A DNA stretch of 64,000 bases, from assembly GCA_016713905.1 (NCBI GenBank), contig JADJOE010000001.1, positions 62,001-126,000 of the forward strand, read 5' to 3'. Positions 29,142 to 37,067 of this stretch are shown piece after piece. The position numbers and the translations under genes are program-made. How positions within the stretch are numbered: the first letter of the stretch is position 1; each line of letters opens with the position of its first letter. The notes beneath the pieces are model-generated. The model ran no database searches, was not told where the DNA came from, and was given only the letters and a program-made list of their open reading frames with translations. The DNA is from Candidatus Vicinibacter proximus. Lineage in GTDB: Bacteria > Bacteroidota > Bacteroidia > Chitinophagales > Saprospiraceae.

Positions 29142-30287
29142 ATGTTTGACAGGGCCATACTTCATCTGGATCTTGATTCCTTCTTCGTCTCCGTAGAATG
29201 CCTGAAGAACTCTTCCCTGCGGGGTAAGCCACTGATCGTAGGTGGCAACAGCAGTCGGGGAGTGGTGGCGGCTTGCAGCTATGAAGCCAGAGCTTTCGGC
29301 ATCCACTCCGCCATGCCCGTCAAAATGGCCAAAAGGCTCTGTCCACAGGCCCTCATCCTGCAGGGAGACATGGACAGCTACAGCAAATACTCAGCCCTGG
29401 TCACCGACATCATTGCGGACCGCGCTCCTGTCTTCGAAAAAGCCTCCATCGATGAGTTCTACCTCGACCTCACTGGTATGGACCGCTATTTTGGTTGCAT
29501 GAAATGGTCCGACGAGCTCCGCCAGTCCATCATCCGCGAAAGCGGCCTGCCCATTTCCTTCGGCCTCTCTGTAAACAAACTCGTGTCCAAGGTCGGCACG
29601 GGAGAAGCCAAACCCAACGGCACCCGCGAGATTCCCTCCGGAACCGAAAAGGACTTCCTGGCACCCCTCTCCACCGCCAAAATCCCGGGCATCGGCAAGG
29701 AAACCTACAAAAAACTCAGCTTCATGGGGGTACGGACCATAAAAGTCCTCAGCGAAATTCCCGCCAAATTACTCGAACGTCAATTTGGTGAAAACGGCCG
29801 CAGCCTGTGGGAACACGCCAACGCGATCGATCACCGTCCTGTGGTCCCCTACCACGAAGCCAAATCCATCTCCAAAGAACGTACTTTCGAACAAGATACC
29901 CTTGACATGAAACGGATCCGCACACTACTGCTCGACATGACCGAAAAACTGGCCTTCGAACTGCGAGACTCCGGCAAACTCTGTTCCATCGTCACCGTCA
30001 AAATTCGCTACGCCGACTTCAATACTTTCAGCCGCCAGTGTAAGATCAGTTACACCGCACTCGATAAAAATCTTTGGCCCGTTGTCCAGGAACTCTTTCG
30101 AAAAGTGTACGAACGCCGCCAACTCATCCGCCTCATCGGCGTAAAGTTCAGCGGACTGGTCTATGGCAGCCCCCAGTTTGATCTGTTTGAAGATACGGCC
30201 ACACAAATCTCCCTTATGCGTCAACTGGACCATATCCGGCACCGCTGGGGTTACAGCGCCATAAAGCGAGCCGTGATGACTAAATGA
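29142..30287 (+). CDS. dinB: DNA polymerase IV (Y family)
   Basis: 381 residues. It copies damaged DNA with low fidelity. Catalytic motifs are complete: HLDLDSFFVSVE (first metal Asp) and ASIDEFYLDLT (Asp-Glu pair). The helix-hairpin-helix in the thumb is KIPGIGKETYKKL, and the little-finger domain occupies residues about 235-345. The C-terminus (SPQFDLFEDTATQISLM) contains QFDLF, which resembles a clamp-binding motif. Sampled 60-base stretches are 53-65 percent G+C, against about 38 percent in a dnaN stretch, and the gene favours C-ending codons, so recent transfer is likely. It is divergent from the radical SAM gene with a shared palindromic operator. Confidence 0.96.
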   Translation: MFDRAILHLDLDSFFVSVECLKNSSLRGKPLIVGGNSSRGVVAACSYEARAFGIHSAMPVKMAKRLCPQALILQGDMDSYSKYSALVTDIIADRAPVFEKASIDEFYLDLTGMDRYFGCMKWSDELRQSIIRESGLPISFGLSVNKLVSKVGTGEAKPNGTREIPSGTEKDFLAPLSTAKIPGIGKETYKKLSFMGVRTIKVLSEIPAKLLERQFGENGRSLWEHANAIDHRPVVPYHEAKSISKERTFEQDTLDMKRIRTLLLDMTEKLAFELRDSGKLCSIVTVKIRYADFNTFSRQCKISYTALDKNLWPVVQELFRKVYERRQLIRLIGVKFSGLVYGSPQFDLFEDTATQISLMRQLDHIRHRWGYSAIKRAVMTK

Positions 30288-30486
30288 ATAGGTGACCGTG
30301 ATGAAAATTCACAGGAAAGTAGTGCTGTCTCAGCATTTTCTAAAATTTACGGATTGGCTACAATGTCAGAAAGGTTTCAAGAATGCGAAATTCAATAAAT
30401 ACACACTGTAGCCCCTCTTTTGAAGCTGACTAGAAATTCTGAGATAGCCAGACAGAAACTATTCTTCCAAATCCTTAAGCAAAACA

Positions 30487-30518
30487 TTTGTAAAAAAATA
30501 GCCCCGGGTGTATCTTGG
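30487..30518 (+). promoter_or_regulatory. Candidate promoter for the gene at 30597
   Basis: A TTTG at 30487-30490 and TATCTTGG at 30511-30518 are 20 bases apart. This is close to the Bacteroidota -33/-7 arrangement, with one mismatch in the -7 box (TAnnTTTG). The -7 box is part of the left arm of the hairpin at 30503-30542. Confidence 0.4.
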
Positions 30519-30542
30519 GCAATAAAAGTAGATATGCCCGGG
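30503..30542 (+). other. Inverted repeat / leader hairpin
   Basis: CCCGGGTGTATCT and AGATATGCCCGGG pair over 13 positions (11 Watson-Crick, 2 G-T) around a 14-base loop. There is no following T-run, so it is not a standard terminator. It could be an operator or an RNA structure just ahead of the gene at 30597. Confidence 0.45.
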
Positions 30543-30596
30543 AGGTTCAGTGCTACAAAATAGGACAAAAATTACCTGATCGCAACAATTCTAAAA

Positions 30597-31178
30597 ATGC
30601 CGGCCTCTATAAAAAACAAAATCTCCCTTCTGGAAAGAATTTACGAGCGGGATCCCGCAACCAAGGCTTTTCTGATTAAGATTTCCATCGGCAGTTATCA
30701 CGACATCTTCAACAATCTGGATCCGGCCCCATTTGTCAAAAGAGACCTGGACTCTGACCTTATGACTTATATGGAGGAAAGTTCTGTGGACATCCCACTC
30801 AAGTATCCATTGATCCTGCAATTCAATGCACCGGCCGACATCCGGGACACCGAAAAAGAGCAACGCGTAATCACCGGTATTAAAACTTATTTTCAATTCA
30901 TGATCCGGTCTTACAAAAGAGAAATAAATCAAGTATACCAGAGGAGTATTACCTATATACTCAGCGCCTTTGCCTTGCTGTTGCTTAGCTTTTATCTGAA
31001 CAACTGGTCATCAAAAAATATACTTTACGAAACATTGGTAGAAGGCCTCAACATTGGTGGATGGGTTTTTCTGTGGGAAGCAATTGTGCTCTTTGTGTTC
31101 AAAAATCGCGACACCAGAATCCAATGCAAGAGATACGAAAGACTGGAAAATTCTCCAATACATTTTGTCTACTCCTGA
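30597..31178 (+). CDS. Small membrane protein of unknown function
   Basis: 193 residues. The first 115 are soluble and charged (KISLLERIYERDPATKAFL, then VDIPLKYPLILQF and EKEQRVITGIKTYF). Two hydrophobic helices follow at about 120-138 (ITYILSAFALLLLSFYL) and 152-170 (GLNIGGWVFLWEAIVLFVF), ending in a basic tail. I do not recognise a named family. The short loop between the helices suggests a hairpin with both termini in the cytoplasm. The ATG at 30599 is out of frame; the listed start fits the context, though the codon at 30597 is ATG only when read as a-t-g across 30597-30599. Confidence 0.75.
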   Translation: MPASIKNKISLLERIYERDPATKAFLIKISIGSYHDIFNNLDPAPFVKRDLDSDLMTYMEESSVDIPLKYPLILQFNAPADIRDTEKEQRVITGIKTYFQFMIRSYKREINQVYQRSITYILSAFALLLLSFYLNNWSSKNILYETLVEGLNIGGWVFLWEAIVLFVFKNRDTRIQCKRYERLENSPIHFVYS

Positions 31179-31259
31179 TGAAAAGTTTAATGGTCTTATT
31201 GCCATAAAAATCTCCAACAAAATTTACCTGTAGAGTGTATGCCAACAGATATGACAACT

Positions 31260-31307
31260 TTTTCCAATTTTCCAATTTTCCAATTTTCTAATTTTCTAAT
31301 TTTCTAA
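31260..31307. repeat. Tandem array of six 8-bp units
   Basis: Three copies of TTTTCCAA followed by three of TTTTCTAA, exactly in register. The stop codon of the histidine kinase (31288-31290) lies inside the array and its last residues (RKLEN) are encoded by it. Confidence 0.9.
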
Positions 31308-32457
31308 TTCCATCCTCACTTTCCCGCAATTCAATCATAAACGTTGTGCCCTGATCAATTGCCGAATCTTTTACATAGATCCTTCCATTGTGATAGTTCT
31401 CAATGATGCGTTTTGCCAGAGATAATCCCAGCCCCCAGCCTCTGAGTTTGGTAGAGTAACCGGGTCGAAAAATGGTATCAAATTTTCCGGCAGGAATTCC
31501 CTTGCCTGTATCTGTAATCTCCAGATGAATCATGTGGTGATGTTTGGAAATCCTGGCCATGATCTTGCCTTCTCCTTCCATGGCATCCAAAGCATTGCGA
31601 AGTAAATTCTCCAAAACCCATGAAAACAAATTTGGATTGATGTCGACCCAATAGTCCTGATCCTCTTCATCAGGGAAATCAAAAACAATATGCCTGGATG
31701 CACGTACCTGCATATATCGCTTGGCCTCCAACAATTCCTGCAGGAGCGAACAAGGATGTAGCTCGGGTTTGGATCCAATTTTAGAAAAGCGGTCAGAGAC
31801 TTGCTGAAGCTTAAATACATCCTGCTCCATGTGACGCACAATTTCTGCCGCTTGCTCCGGATCGGTATCTGGTGATTTAAGATTTTCAATCCAACCCATA
31901 ATGCCGGAGATCGGAGTGCCAAGCTGATGGGCAGTTTCTTTGGCCATCCCTACCCATACCCTGTTCTGCTCTTCCTTTCGGGTGAGATTAAAAACGGCAT
32001 AACCAATCGCTACATAAACCAGCAAAAGGAATAATTGCAGAAGTGGGAAGTATCGGATCAGTGTCAAAATTTTTGGATATTCCCAATATATTGCTTCATA
32101 GTCCGGTGTCGTCAGGGGTTGTATTCCTGAGGCCCGCACGCGCTTCAATACGGCAGAGGTGTCAACGTTTTCGGGATAGTTATGGAGTTGTACATCTCCA
32201 TTGTGATTGACCGTAACCACACTTACATTGTTGAGTTTTTCAAGAACCTCCACCTGGTAAGTCATGTCCTGATCGTAATTCTGGTTGAGTGAAATTTCCT
32301 TCAGCGTACGCACCAGTAATTCCACATGTGTTTTCTCTCGCTCGGCCAGGTTCTGGGCCAGATAATTGGAATAGAAGACAGGTAATAATGCAATTAACAC
32401 CCCCAATATGGCAAGGTATAATTTCCAACGACCGGTCTTACTGTATACGTCCATCAT
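31288..32457 (-). CDS. Orphan sensor histidine kinase
   Basis: 389 residues. Two membrane helices (residues about 12-32 and 130-152) bracket a periplasmic sensor of about 95 residues. No HAMP domain is evident. The phosphoacceptor H-box is KETAHQLGTPISGIMGW, the ATP-binding N-box is NLLRNALDAM, the G1 box is DTGKGIPAG, and G2 is GWGLGLSLAKRIIENYH. There is no response regulator beside it, so the partner must be encoded elsewhere. The C-terminal five residues come from a tandem repeat array, so length variation there would change the tail. Two Met codons in a row begin the gene; either may be used. Confidence 0.93.
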   Translation of the reverse strand: MMDVYSKTGRWKLYLAILGVLIALLPVFYSNYLAQNLAEREKTHVELLVRTLKEISLNQNYDQDMTYQVEVLEKLNNVSVVTVNHNGDVQLHNYPENVDTSAVLKRVRASGIQPLTTPDYEAIYWEYPKILTLIRYFPLLQLFLLLVYVAIGYAVFNLTRKEEQNRVWVGMAKETAHQLGTPISGIMGWIENLKSPDTDPEQAAEIVRHMEQDVFKLQQVSDRFSKIGSKPELHPCSLLQELLEAKRYMQVRASRHIVFDFPDEEDQDYWVDINPNLFSWVLENLLRNALDAMEGEGKIMARISKHHHMIHLEITDTGKGIPAGKFDTIFRPGYSTKLRGWGLGLSLAKRIIENYHNGRIYVKDSAIDQGTTFMIELRESEDGIRKLEN

Positions 32458-32522
32458 GATTTCCCATTCAGGGTTTCAGTCAAATGCAAAGTAAACGCAT
32501 TTGTCCCTTAGATAGGTATAAA

Positions 32523-33395
32523 TCAATCCTGGCTTTTTAAACTGAGTATCATCAAGGCTGCTTCCTGTCCAAAGACCTTGTTGCGCTCCCGCGCTACAGC
32601 AAATCTCGAGTTCCCCAATGGACAAATGGATTCCCATTGCCCCAATTCCGGAAGATCGTAGGTGACCATTTTTTTTCGCTTAAAGGAGGGTGCATCGGTT
32701 TGGATGATTTGGGTCTCCGTGAGCCAATAAATGTTGTTTGACTCTTGATCAAAACAGCTTCCTGTGAGCTGACTTTCCATAAAAAATCTGCCGGAGTATG
32801 CGATACTTTTTTCGGGACTTAAAGTATGTATTCCTGGATTCGGATACAGTGTATACAAATCAGTCTTTAGAGGAATGTCCTGCATCCAATTTTTAGTAAA
32901 AAAGTAGATTTTATCTTTCATCCAACACATGGCCTCGACATCGAATTTTCTGTCCTTGCCTTTTGGTTTTTTATCAGGATATTGTTGATATATAATTTCT
33001 ATAGAATCTGCTTGCACTGCATTATCACCAATTAAATCCACCAGCCGGATTCTATAGATTACTACCCTTTGTCTTTTTTGCTTGTTGTTACCGGTATCCG
33101 CGATGTACAGATACTCTTTTCCATCTGTTGTCAATTCTTCCCAGTCCCTGTTTATTGCATTGACCACGGATACTTTTCTTTCCACTCTGCCGACTGAATC
33201 CAGCTGATAGATTACTGCTTCATTCCCACCATCATTGATGGCGTAATAGTGCTGACCTCTGTCTAAAGTTATCAGACCTGAAATTTCGTGTAAATCTGGT
33301 GTTAAAATAATTAAACTATTCACTAACACTTGACCTGATAAAATATTTGCAGTTATCAGTAATAGTAGATTATAAATAATTAAAGTCCTTTTCAT
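32523..33395 (-). CDS. Secreted propeller-like protein of unknown function
   Basis: 290 residues from the ATG at 33395; a TTG directly before it would add one residue. A signal peptide ends near ILSGQ. The rest is beta-rich with repeated blade-like segments (HEISGLITLDRGQHYYAIND, LYIADTGNNKQKRQRVVIY, YWLTETQIIQTD). These are typical of periplasmic beta-propeller proteins that read like SdiA-regulated or phytase-like families, but no catalytic site can be named. It shares orientation with the kinase downstream (65 bases) and might form an operon with it. Confidence 0.75.
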   Translation of the reverse strand: MKRTLIIYNLLLLITANILSGQVLVNSLIILTPDLHEISGLITLDRGQHYYAINDGGNEAVIYQLDSVGRVERKVSVVNAINRDWEELTTDGKEYLYIADTGNNKQKRQRVVIYRIRLVDLIGDNAVQADSIEIIYQQYPDKKPKGKDRKFDVEAMCWMKDKIYFFTKNWMQDIPLKTDLYTLYPNPGIHTLSPEKSIAYSGRFFMESQLTGSCFDQESNNIYWLTETQIIQTDAPSFKRKKMVTYDLPELGQWESICPLGNSRFAVARERNKVFGQEAALMILSLKSQD

Positions 33396-33495
33396 CAAAG
33401 TTAAAAAGTAATCACAAACCTTAAGAACTATTTTGGACTAAATATCCATTCAGAAATTTTGAAAGTCCAAATACAGTGTGAGAATTTAAATTTTT

Positions 33496-35697
33496 TTAGA
33501 TTTTTACTACTCTATTAGAACAAATTAACTTTCCCATATATTGAAATTCCAAAAAATAAACACCTTTTGGAATCTCACTGATGTTCAATATTGAATTTTG
33601 AAAATTCATATTATACCTTAAAACCGTTTGTCCCATTAAATTCTTTAGTATACATAAAACATTTAAATCCTTAAATTCATCTCCCATCTCTATATTTAAT
33701 AAACTTTCTACAGGATTTGGAGATAAATTTACTATCAATTCATCCTTTGCAATTTTCTTTATTCCTACTAAAGCATCCTTTGTTTTGTATAAACCGTCAT
33801 AACCAAGAGATAGGTAAGCTATGCCGTCTCCATTCAAATAAAAATCATTATAAATTGTAGTCCTAACTTTTTCATTCAATGGCAAATTTCTACTAAGACT
33901 TTCCCATGATTTACCAAAATCGTTACTTATCCTAATACCGTCCACAACTGAATATGCAACTATTAAACCGTTTTTTAAATATTTAATCCCATCAGATGCT
34001 CCTGTTAATAGTTCAAATAATTTATAATCTCTACTTAAAAACACCCCTCGAATATTATCTATTACTCCATTGACTAAAACACTATTGTCTTCTGTAAATA
34101 TTAGATCAAATATTTTCATGTTTAAAAATCGATTATCCACCTTCCAAGATTTTCCAAAATCACTTGACATGTATACATTAGTGGAATTAGATCCATATGA
34201 TATAATGCTTCCACCATTGTCCCAAACAATACCTTTGGTATTAATCTTTGGAAAACTATTACTATTTTGCTTTACCCATGATTTTCCACCATCAACACTT
34301 AAATAATAATGAAATTTGGGGGAGGAACCTCTTGAATCAGTTATTGATACCAAAAAAACATTTAAATCAAATAAATTAGTAACATTTTGAATTTCGCCTT
34401 CAAAAATTATCTTATTATCCCAGGTATCTCCAAAATCATCAGAAAAATTTAAAATGCTGTCCCCTGGGTTCCATGCAAGCAAATTTTCATTTCTTACTTT
34501 TAATAAATTCCGAATTGCATTATTTTGAACTTTTAATGACCTCCAATTTATTCCATCATTATCTGAGTAAATGTAATCACAATTATTTTCTAAGCCAAAC
34601 AATCTCCCTGAAACAGTTTTAAATATTTTAGTTAATTCATAATAGTTTATTCCTGGATTTACTGCTGTCCAACCAACTCTATTATTTGTCAACAGTAAGC
34701 TTTGCTCCTCAAAACATCCATATTTCAAAAAGGCTACAGCATGCAAACTATCCCATATTTCCATTTTTACTATATGGTCTGAAGGGAAATTTATATTAAA
34801 GTTTATCGGCTTAATCCATGTTTTTCCAGTATCGTAAGAAAAATAAAATTTACCATTCGTTCGCGCAATTACAGCATCTCCTCTTTTACTTTGCCTCAAA
34901 TCGGTAATATGAGTATAGGGTCCCTCATCAGCATCAATTACAGGAACATCTACCGAATTGCCATTATCTGAATAGTGGTATAGTCCATTTGTTGTTGGAA
35001 GAAAAATATTTCCGTCTTCCGTTATGACGACCTTACTAGATTCTATATTTAAATTAGTATTGATTATTCTTTCACTTTTTTTTGTTTTCGTGGAATAATT
35101 GTAGATTGAAAATGTATTATCAATATTTGAAACTACTGCATAATTATTTTCACTAGTGAAAGGAAAATAATCCGCAATAAGATTTTCCCCATTTGAAAGA
35201 CTGAATACCCTTTCTATTCCATTAAATTCCCATAGTGTTTTATATTTATAAATTTCATTTAAAGCACTGAAATAATACTCTCCTGAACGATCAAATTTTT
35301 CTGTAGTTGTAACAAAAGGATGGAGCGATGTATCGGAATAATCAATTGCCGGATAAAAGGAGTTATTTTTTAAATAATATGGCAACGGAACCCCGCCATA
35401 AATAAAATAATTCACTAAACTATCATCCCCATTTATCCATATTTTCTTACTGTGTATTAGTGCAAAATATGGTTGCCAAACATCCGGTAATCGTACATAT
35501 TTAATTTCATTTTGTACTATATTAATTTCAAAAATATCATTGTGTCCTTTAACTGCAATGTATACCTTTCCTTTTGAATCCATTGCAATATCTTCTGTTA
35601 AAAAAGTTTGGGTCGATGTTATTCTCTCCCATAGGTCTTGGGAGTGGCAAATTTTTAAATTTAGTAATAAAAATAAACTTATAATTAAACTCTTCAT
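33496..35697 (-). CDS. Secreted BNR/Ycf48-like propeller protein with T9SS sorting domain
   Basis: 733 residues from the ATG at 35697; the frame reaches 35736, but those 13 residues precede a clear signal peptide (SLIISLFLLLNLKICHSQ). The body has many Asp-box style repeats of sialidase or Ycf48-like propellers: YFSYDTGKTWIKP, YSDNDGINWRSL, YLSVDGGKSWVKQ, MSSDFGKSWKVD, ISNDFGKSWESL. The last 80 residues are a type A T9SS sorting domain (LSPNPVESLLNIEMGD, IPKGVYFLEFQY, ending NRVVKI). The protein is exported and probably anchored to the cell surface. No catalytic acids are evident, so binding is more likely than hydrolysis. Confidence 0.88.
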   Translation of the reverse strand: MKSLIISLFLLLNLKICHSQDLWERITSTQTFLTEDIAMDSKGKVYIAVKGHNDIFEINIVQNEIKYVRLPDVWQPYFALIHSKKIWINGDDSLVNYFIYGGVPLPYYLKNNSFYPAIDYSDTSLHPFVTTTEKFDRSGEYYFSALNEIYKYKTLWEFNGIERVFSLSNGENLIADYFPFTSENNYAVVSNIDNTFSIYNYSTKTKKSERIINTNLNIESSKVVITEDGNIFLPTTNGLYHYSDNGNSVDVPVIDADEGPYTHITDLRQSKRGDAVIARTNGKFYFSYDTGKTWIKPINFNINFPSDHIVKMEIWDSLHAVAFLKYGCFEEQSLLLTNNRVGWTAVNPGINYYELTKIFKTVSGRLFGLENNCDYIYSDNDGINWRSLKVQNNAIRNLLKVRNENLLAWNPGDSILNFSDDFGDTWDNKIIFEGEIQNVTNLFDLNVFLVSITDSRGSSPKFHYYLSVDGGKSWVKQNSNSFPKINTKGIVWDNGGSIISYGSNSTNVYMSSDFGKSWKVDNRFLNMKIFDLIFTEDNSVLVNGVIDNIRGVFLSRDYKLFELLTGASDGIKYLKNGLIVAYSVVDGIRISNDFGKSWESLSRNLPLNEKVRTTIYNDFYLNGDGIAYLSLGYDGLYKTKDALVGIKKIAKDELIVNLSPNPVESLLNIEMGDEFKDLNVLCILKNLMGQTVLRYNMNFQNSILNISEIPKGVYFLEFQYMGKLICSNRVVKI

Positions 35698-35702
35698 GTT
35701 TA

Positions 35703-35975
35703 CTAATTTATACCTCCGCCCCCTTGCAGGCAACAAAAATATTCAATGTGAAGTCTAAGTTCTGTATCAAAGCAGACTCCAGTACTTGTACTATAGCAAT
35801 TCACAGACTCATTCACTTTACAAGATTTAAAGTAAATATTCCCTACTCGTGGTGTAAATCCTTCTTTCGGGCAAGCTGGTTTAAAACTTGGGTCATTATC
35901 CTTACAATTATAACTAAGTTTAAAACTGGGACAAATTAGTTTTAATATTGATAATTCACTACTCCTTACTATAGT
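35703..35975 (-). pseudogene. Cys-rich open frame without a normal start
   Basis: An open frame of 90 codons ends at a TAG (35703-35705) only 5 bases before the next gene's ATG. The translation is protein-like, with 8 Cys in the last 75 residues and an end reading FCCLQGGGGIN. There is no ATG, GTG or TTG in frame near the left end; a GTG preceded by AAGGAG at about 35957 is in another frame that stops after five codons. It may be a gene broken by a small indel or by loss of its 5' end, or it may use a rare start. The function is unknown. Confidence 0.35.
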
Positions 35976-35993
35976 TTAAATTTTTCAATATTT

Positions 35994-36968
35994 TTAACAG
36001 CAACCTCCCCCATCATAGTGAAACGTAGATTCGGAAATGAAAATTTCAGGATGATTGAGCCTGGCTAAATTATGGGCTGTTTTATCACAGACGGCCAGCG
36101 GCTGGTTCTGCATCAGTACATGTCCTTTATGATCATCAAAGGCGTCTTCTTTTCCAAAATAGATTGCCGCTTTACCAGTAAAAACACAAGCTCCATCCTC
36201 TGGCATCGGGTCTTTTATCGCGCATACTTCCACGCTTTCTATATAAATGTTTTTAGCCAGTCCTGGATATTGATTTGAAGCCAATATCCGATATGGTCTT
36301 CTGGCTCTTATTTCTATGGTACCAAAACCTACGCTTGTAATGAGGTTAATATATTCTTCCAAAGGTATTGCACCACTTAAACACAAAGCTCTTAGGTGAT
36401 CATCATTTTTTAAGCTTTCCGGCATGGGGTCTTCAGAGATAGGATCAGATAAGACCAATCTGCCGTGTGGCTTCAGCACTCTGTACATTTCTGTCAATGC
36501 CTTTTTTAAATCTTCTGTTTTAAAAATATTGAACAGACAATTTTGAGCGGCTACATCTACTGTTTCATCTGATATTGGTAAATCCAGCGCGCTTCCTTTT
36601 CTAATGTCTATATAATCAGCGTCGAACCATGGATTCATCTTCTCGGCTTCCCTTAAATTTTCATGACATGCGTCAATCATTTCATCTACCACATCAACTC
36701 CTATTACACTTGCTTTCCTTCGACTAAAATAAGCAAATTGCAACAGCTCCATTCCTCCTCCAATTCCTACATAAAGTACTTTGGGATGATTGCTTAGATC
36801 CCTCGGCTCTACCGTACTTCCACAGCCATAATTCATGGCCAGCATTTTTGAAGGAATGTTCAATTCCGGCAACTGCCACACCGGAGTGGTTGTGCAGCAC
36901 AAACCTACATTTGGACTCATTGCTGCATCCTTGTACACATCCACAGTAGCATCTAAATAGTGAGACAT
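35994..36968 (-). CDS. arsM: Arsenosugar-type arsenite methyltransferase
   Basis: 324 residues. It methylates trivalent arsenic using S-adenosylmethionine. The sequence fits the arsenosugar-biosynthesis branch of ArsM rather than the common ArsM: VGLCCTTTPVWQLPELNIP near the start, the adjacent NYGCGSTVEPRDL, the SAM motif LYVGIGGGMELLQFAYFSRR, VDVAAQNCLFNIFK, and an end reading STFHYDGGGCC. Cys residues at about 24-25, 50 and 143 are likely arsenic ligands. The partner radical SAM protein ArsS that normally lies next to it is not in this window, so the cluster is incomplete here. Confidence 0.88.
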   Translation of the reverse strand: MSHYLDATVDVYKDAAMSPNVGLCCTTTPVWQLPELNIPSKMLAMNYGCGSTVEPRDLSNHPKVLYVGIGGGMELLQFAYFSRRKASVIGVDVVDEMIDACHENLREAEKMNPWFDADYIDIRKGSALDLPISDETVDVAAQNCLFNIFKTEDLKKALTEMYRVLKPHGRLVLSDPISEDPMPESLKNDDHLRALCLSGAIPLEEYINLITSVGFGTIEIRARRPYRILASNQYPGLAKNIYIESVEVCAIKDPMPEDGACVFTGKAAIYFGKEDAFDDHKGHVLMQNQPLAVCDKTAHNLARLNHPEIFISESTFHYDGGGCC

Positions 36969-37027
36969 AAACTTATATTTGTTTTTTTTTAAAATTATTT
37001 GTTGGAAATATAAAAGTCTAATTTCCC

Positions 37028-37067
37028 CATTAACTCATTAACTTATTAGCTAATTAGCAAATTAGCT
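37028..37067. repeat. Tandem array of five 8-bp units
   Basis: The units CATTAACT, CATTAACT, TATTAGCT, AATTAGCA, AATTAGCT are in strict 8-bp register. The UvrD-type helicase stop codon (37062-37064) lies within the last unit. The layout mirrors the array at 31260-31307. Confidence 0.85.

Larger units (their letters stand above)
30288..30596. other. 309-base intergenic region
   Basis: No convincing gene. It holds the promoter at 30487-30518 and the hairpin at 30503-30542 for the following gene. The first 190 bases show nothing recognisable. Confidence 0.6.

Noticed and set aside
29225..30242. Several alternative frames in the dinB gene
   Set aside because: High G+C reduces chance stops, so open frames arise on all strands. 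Only the polymerase frame has motifs.
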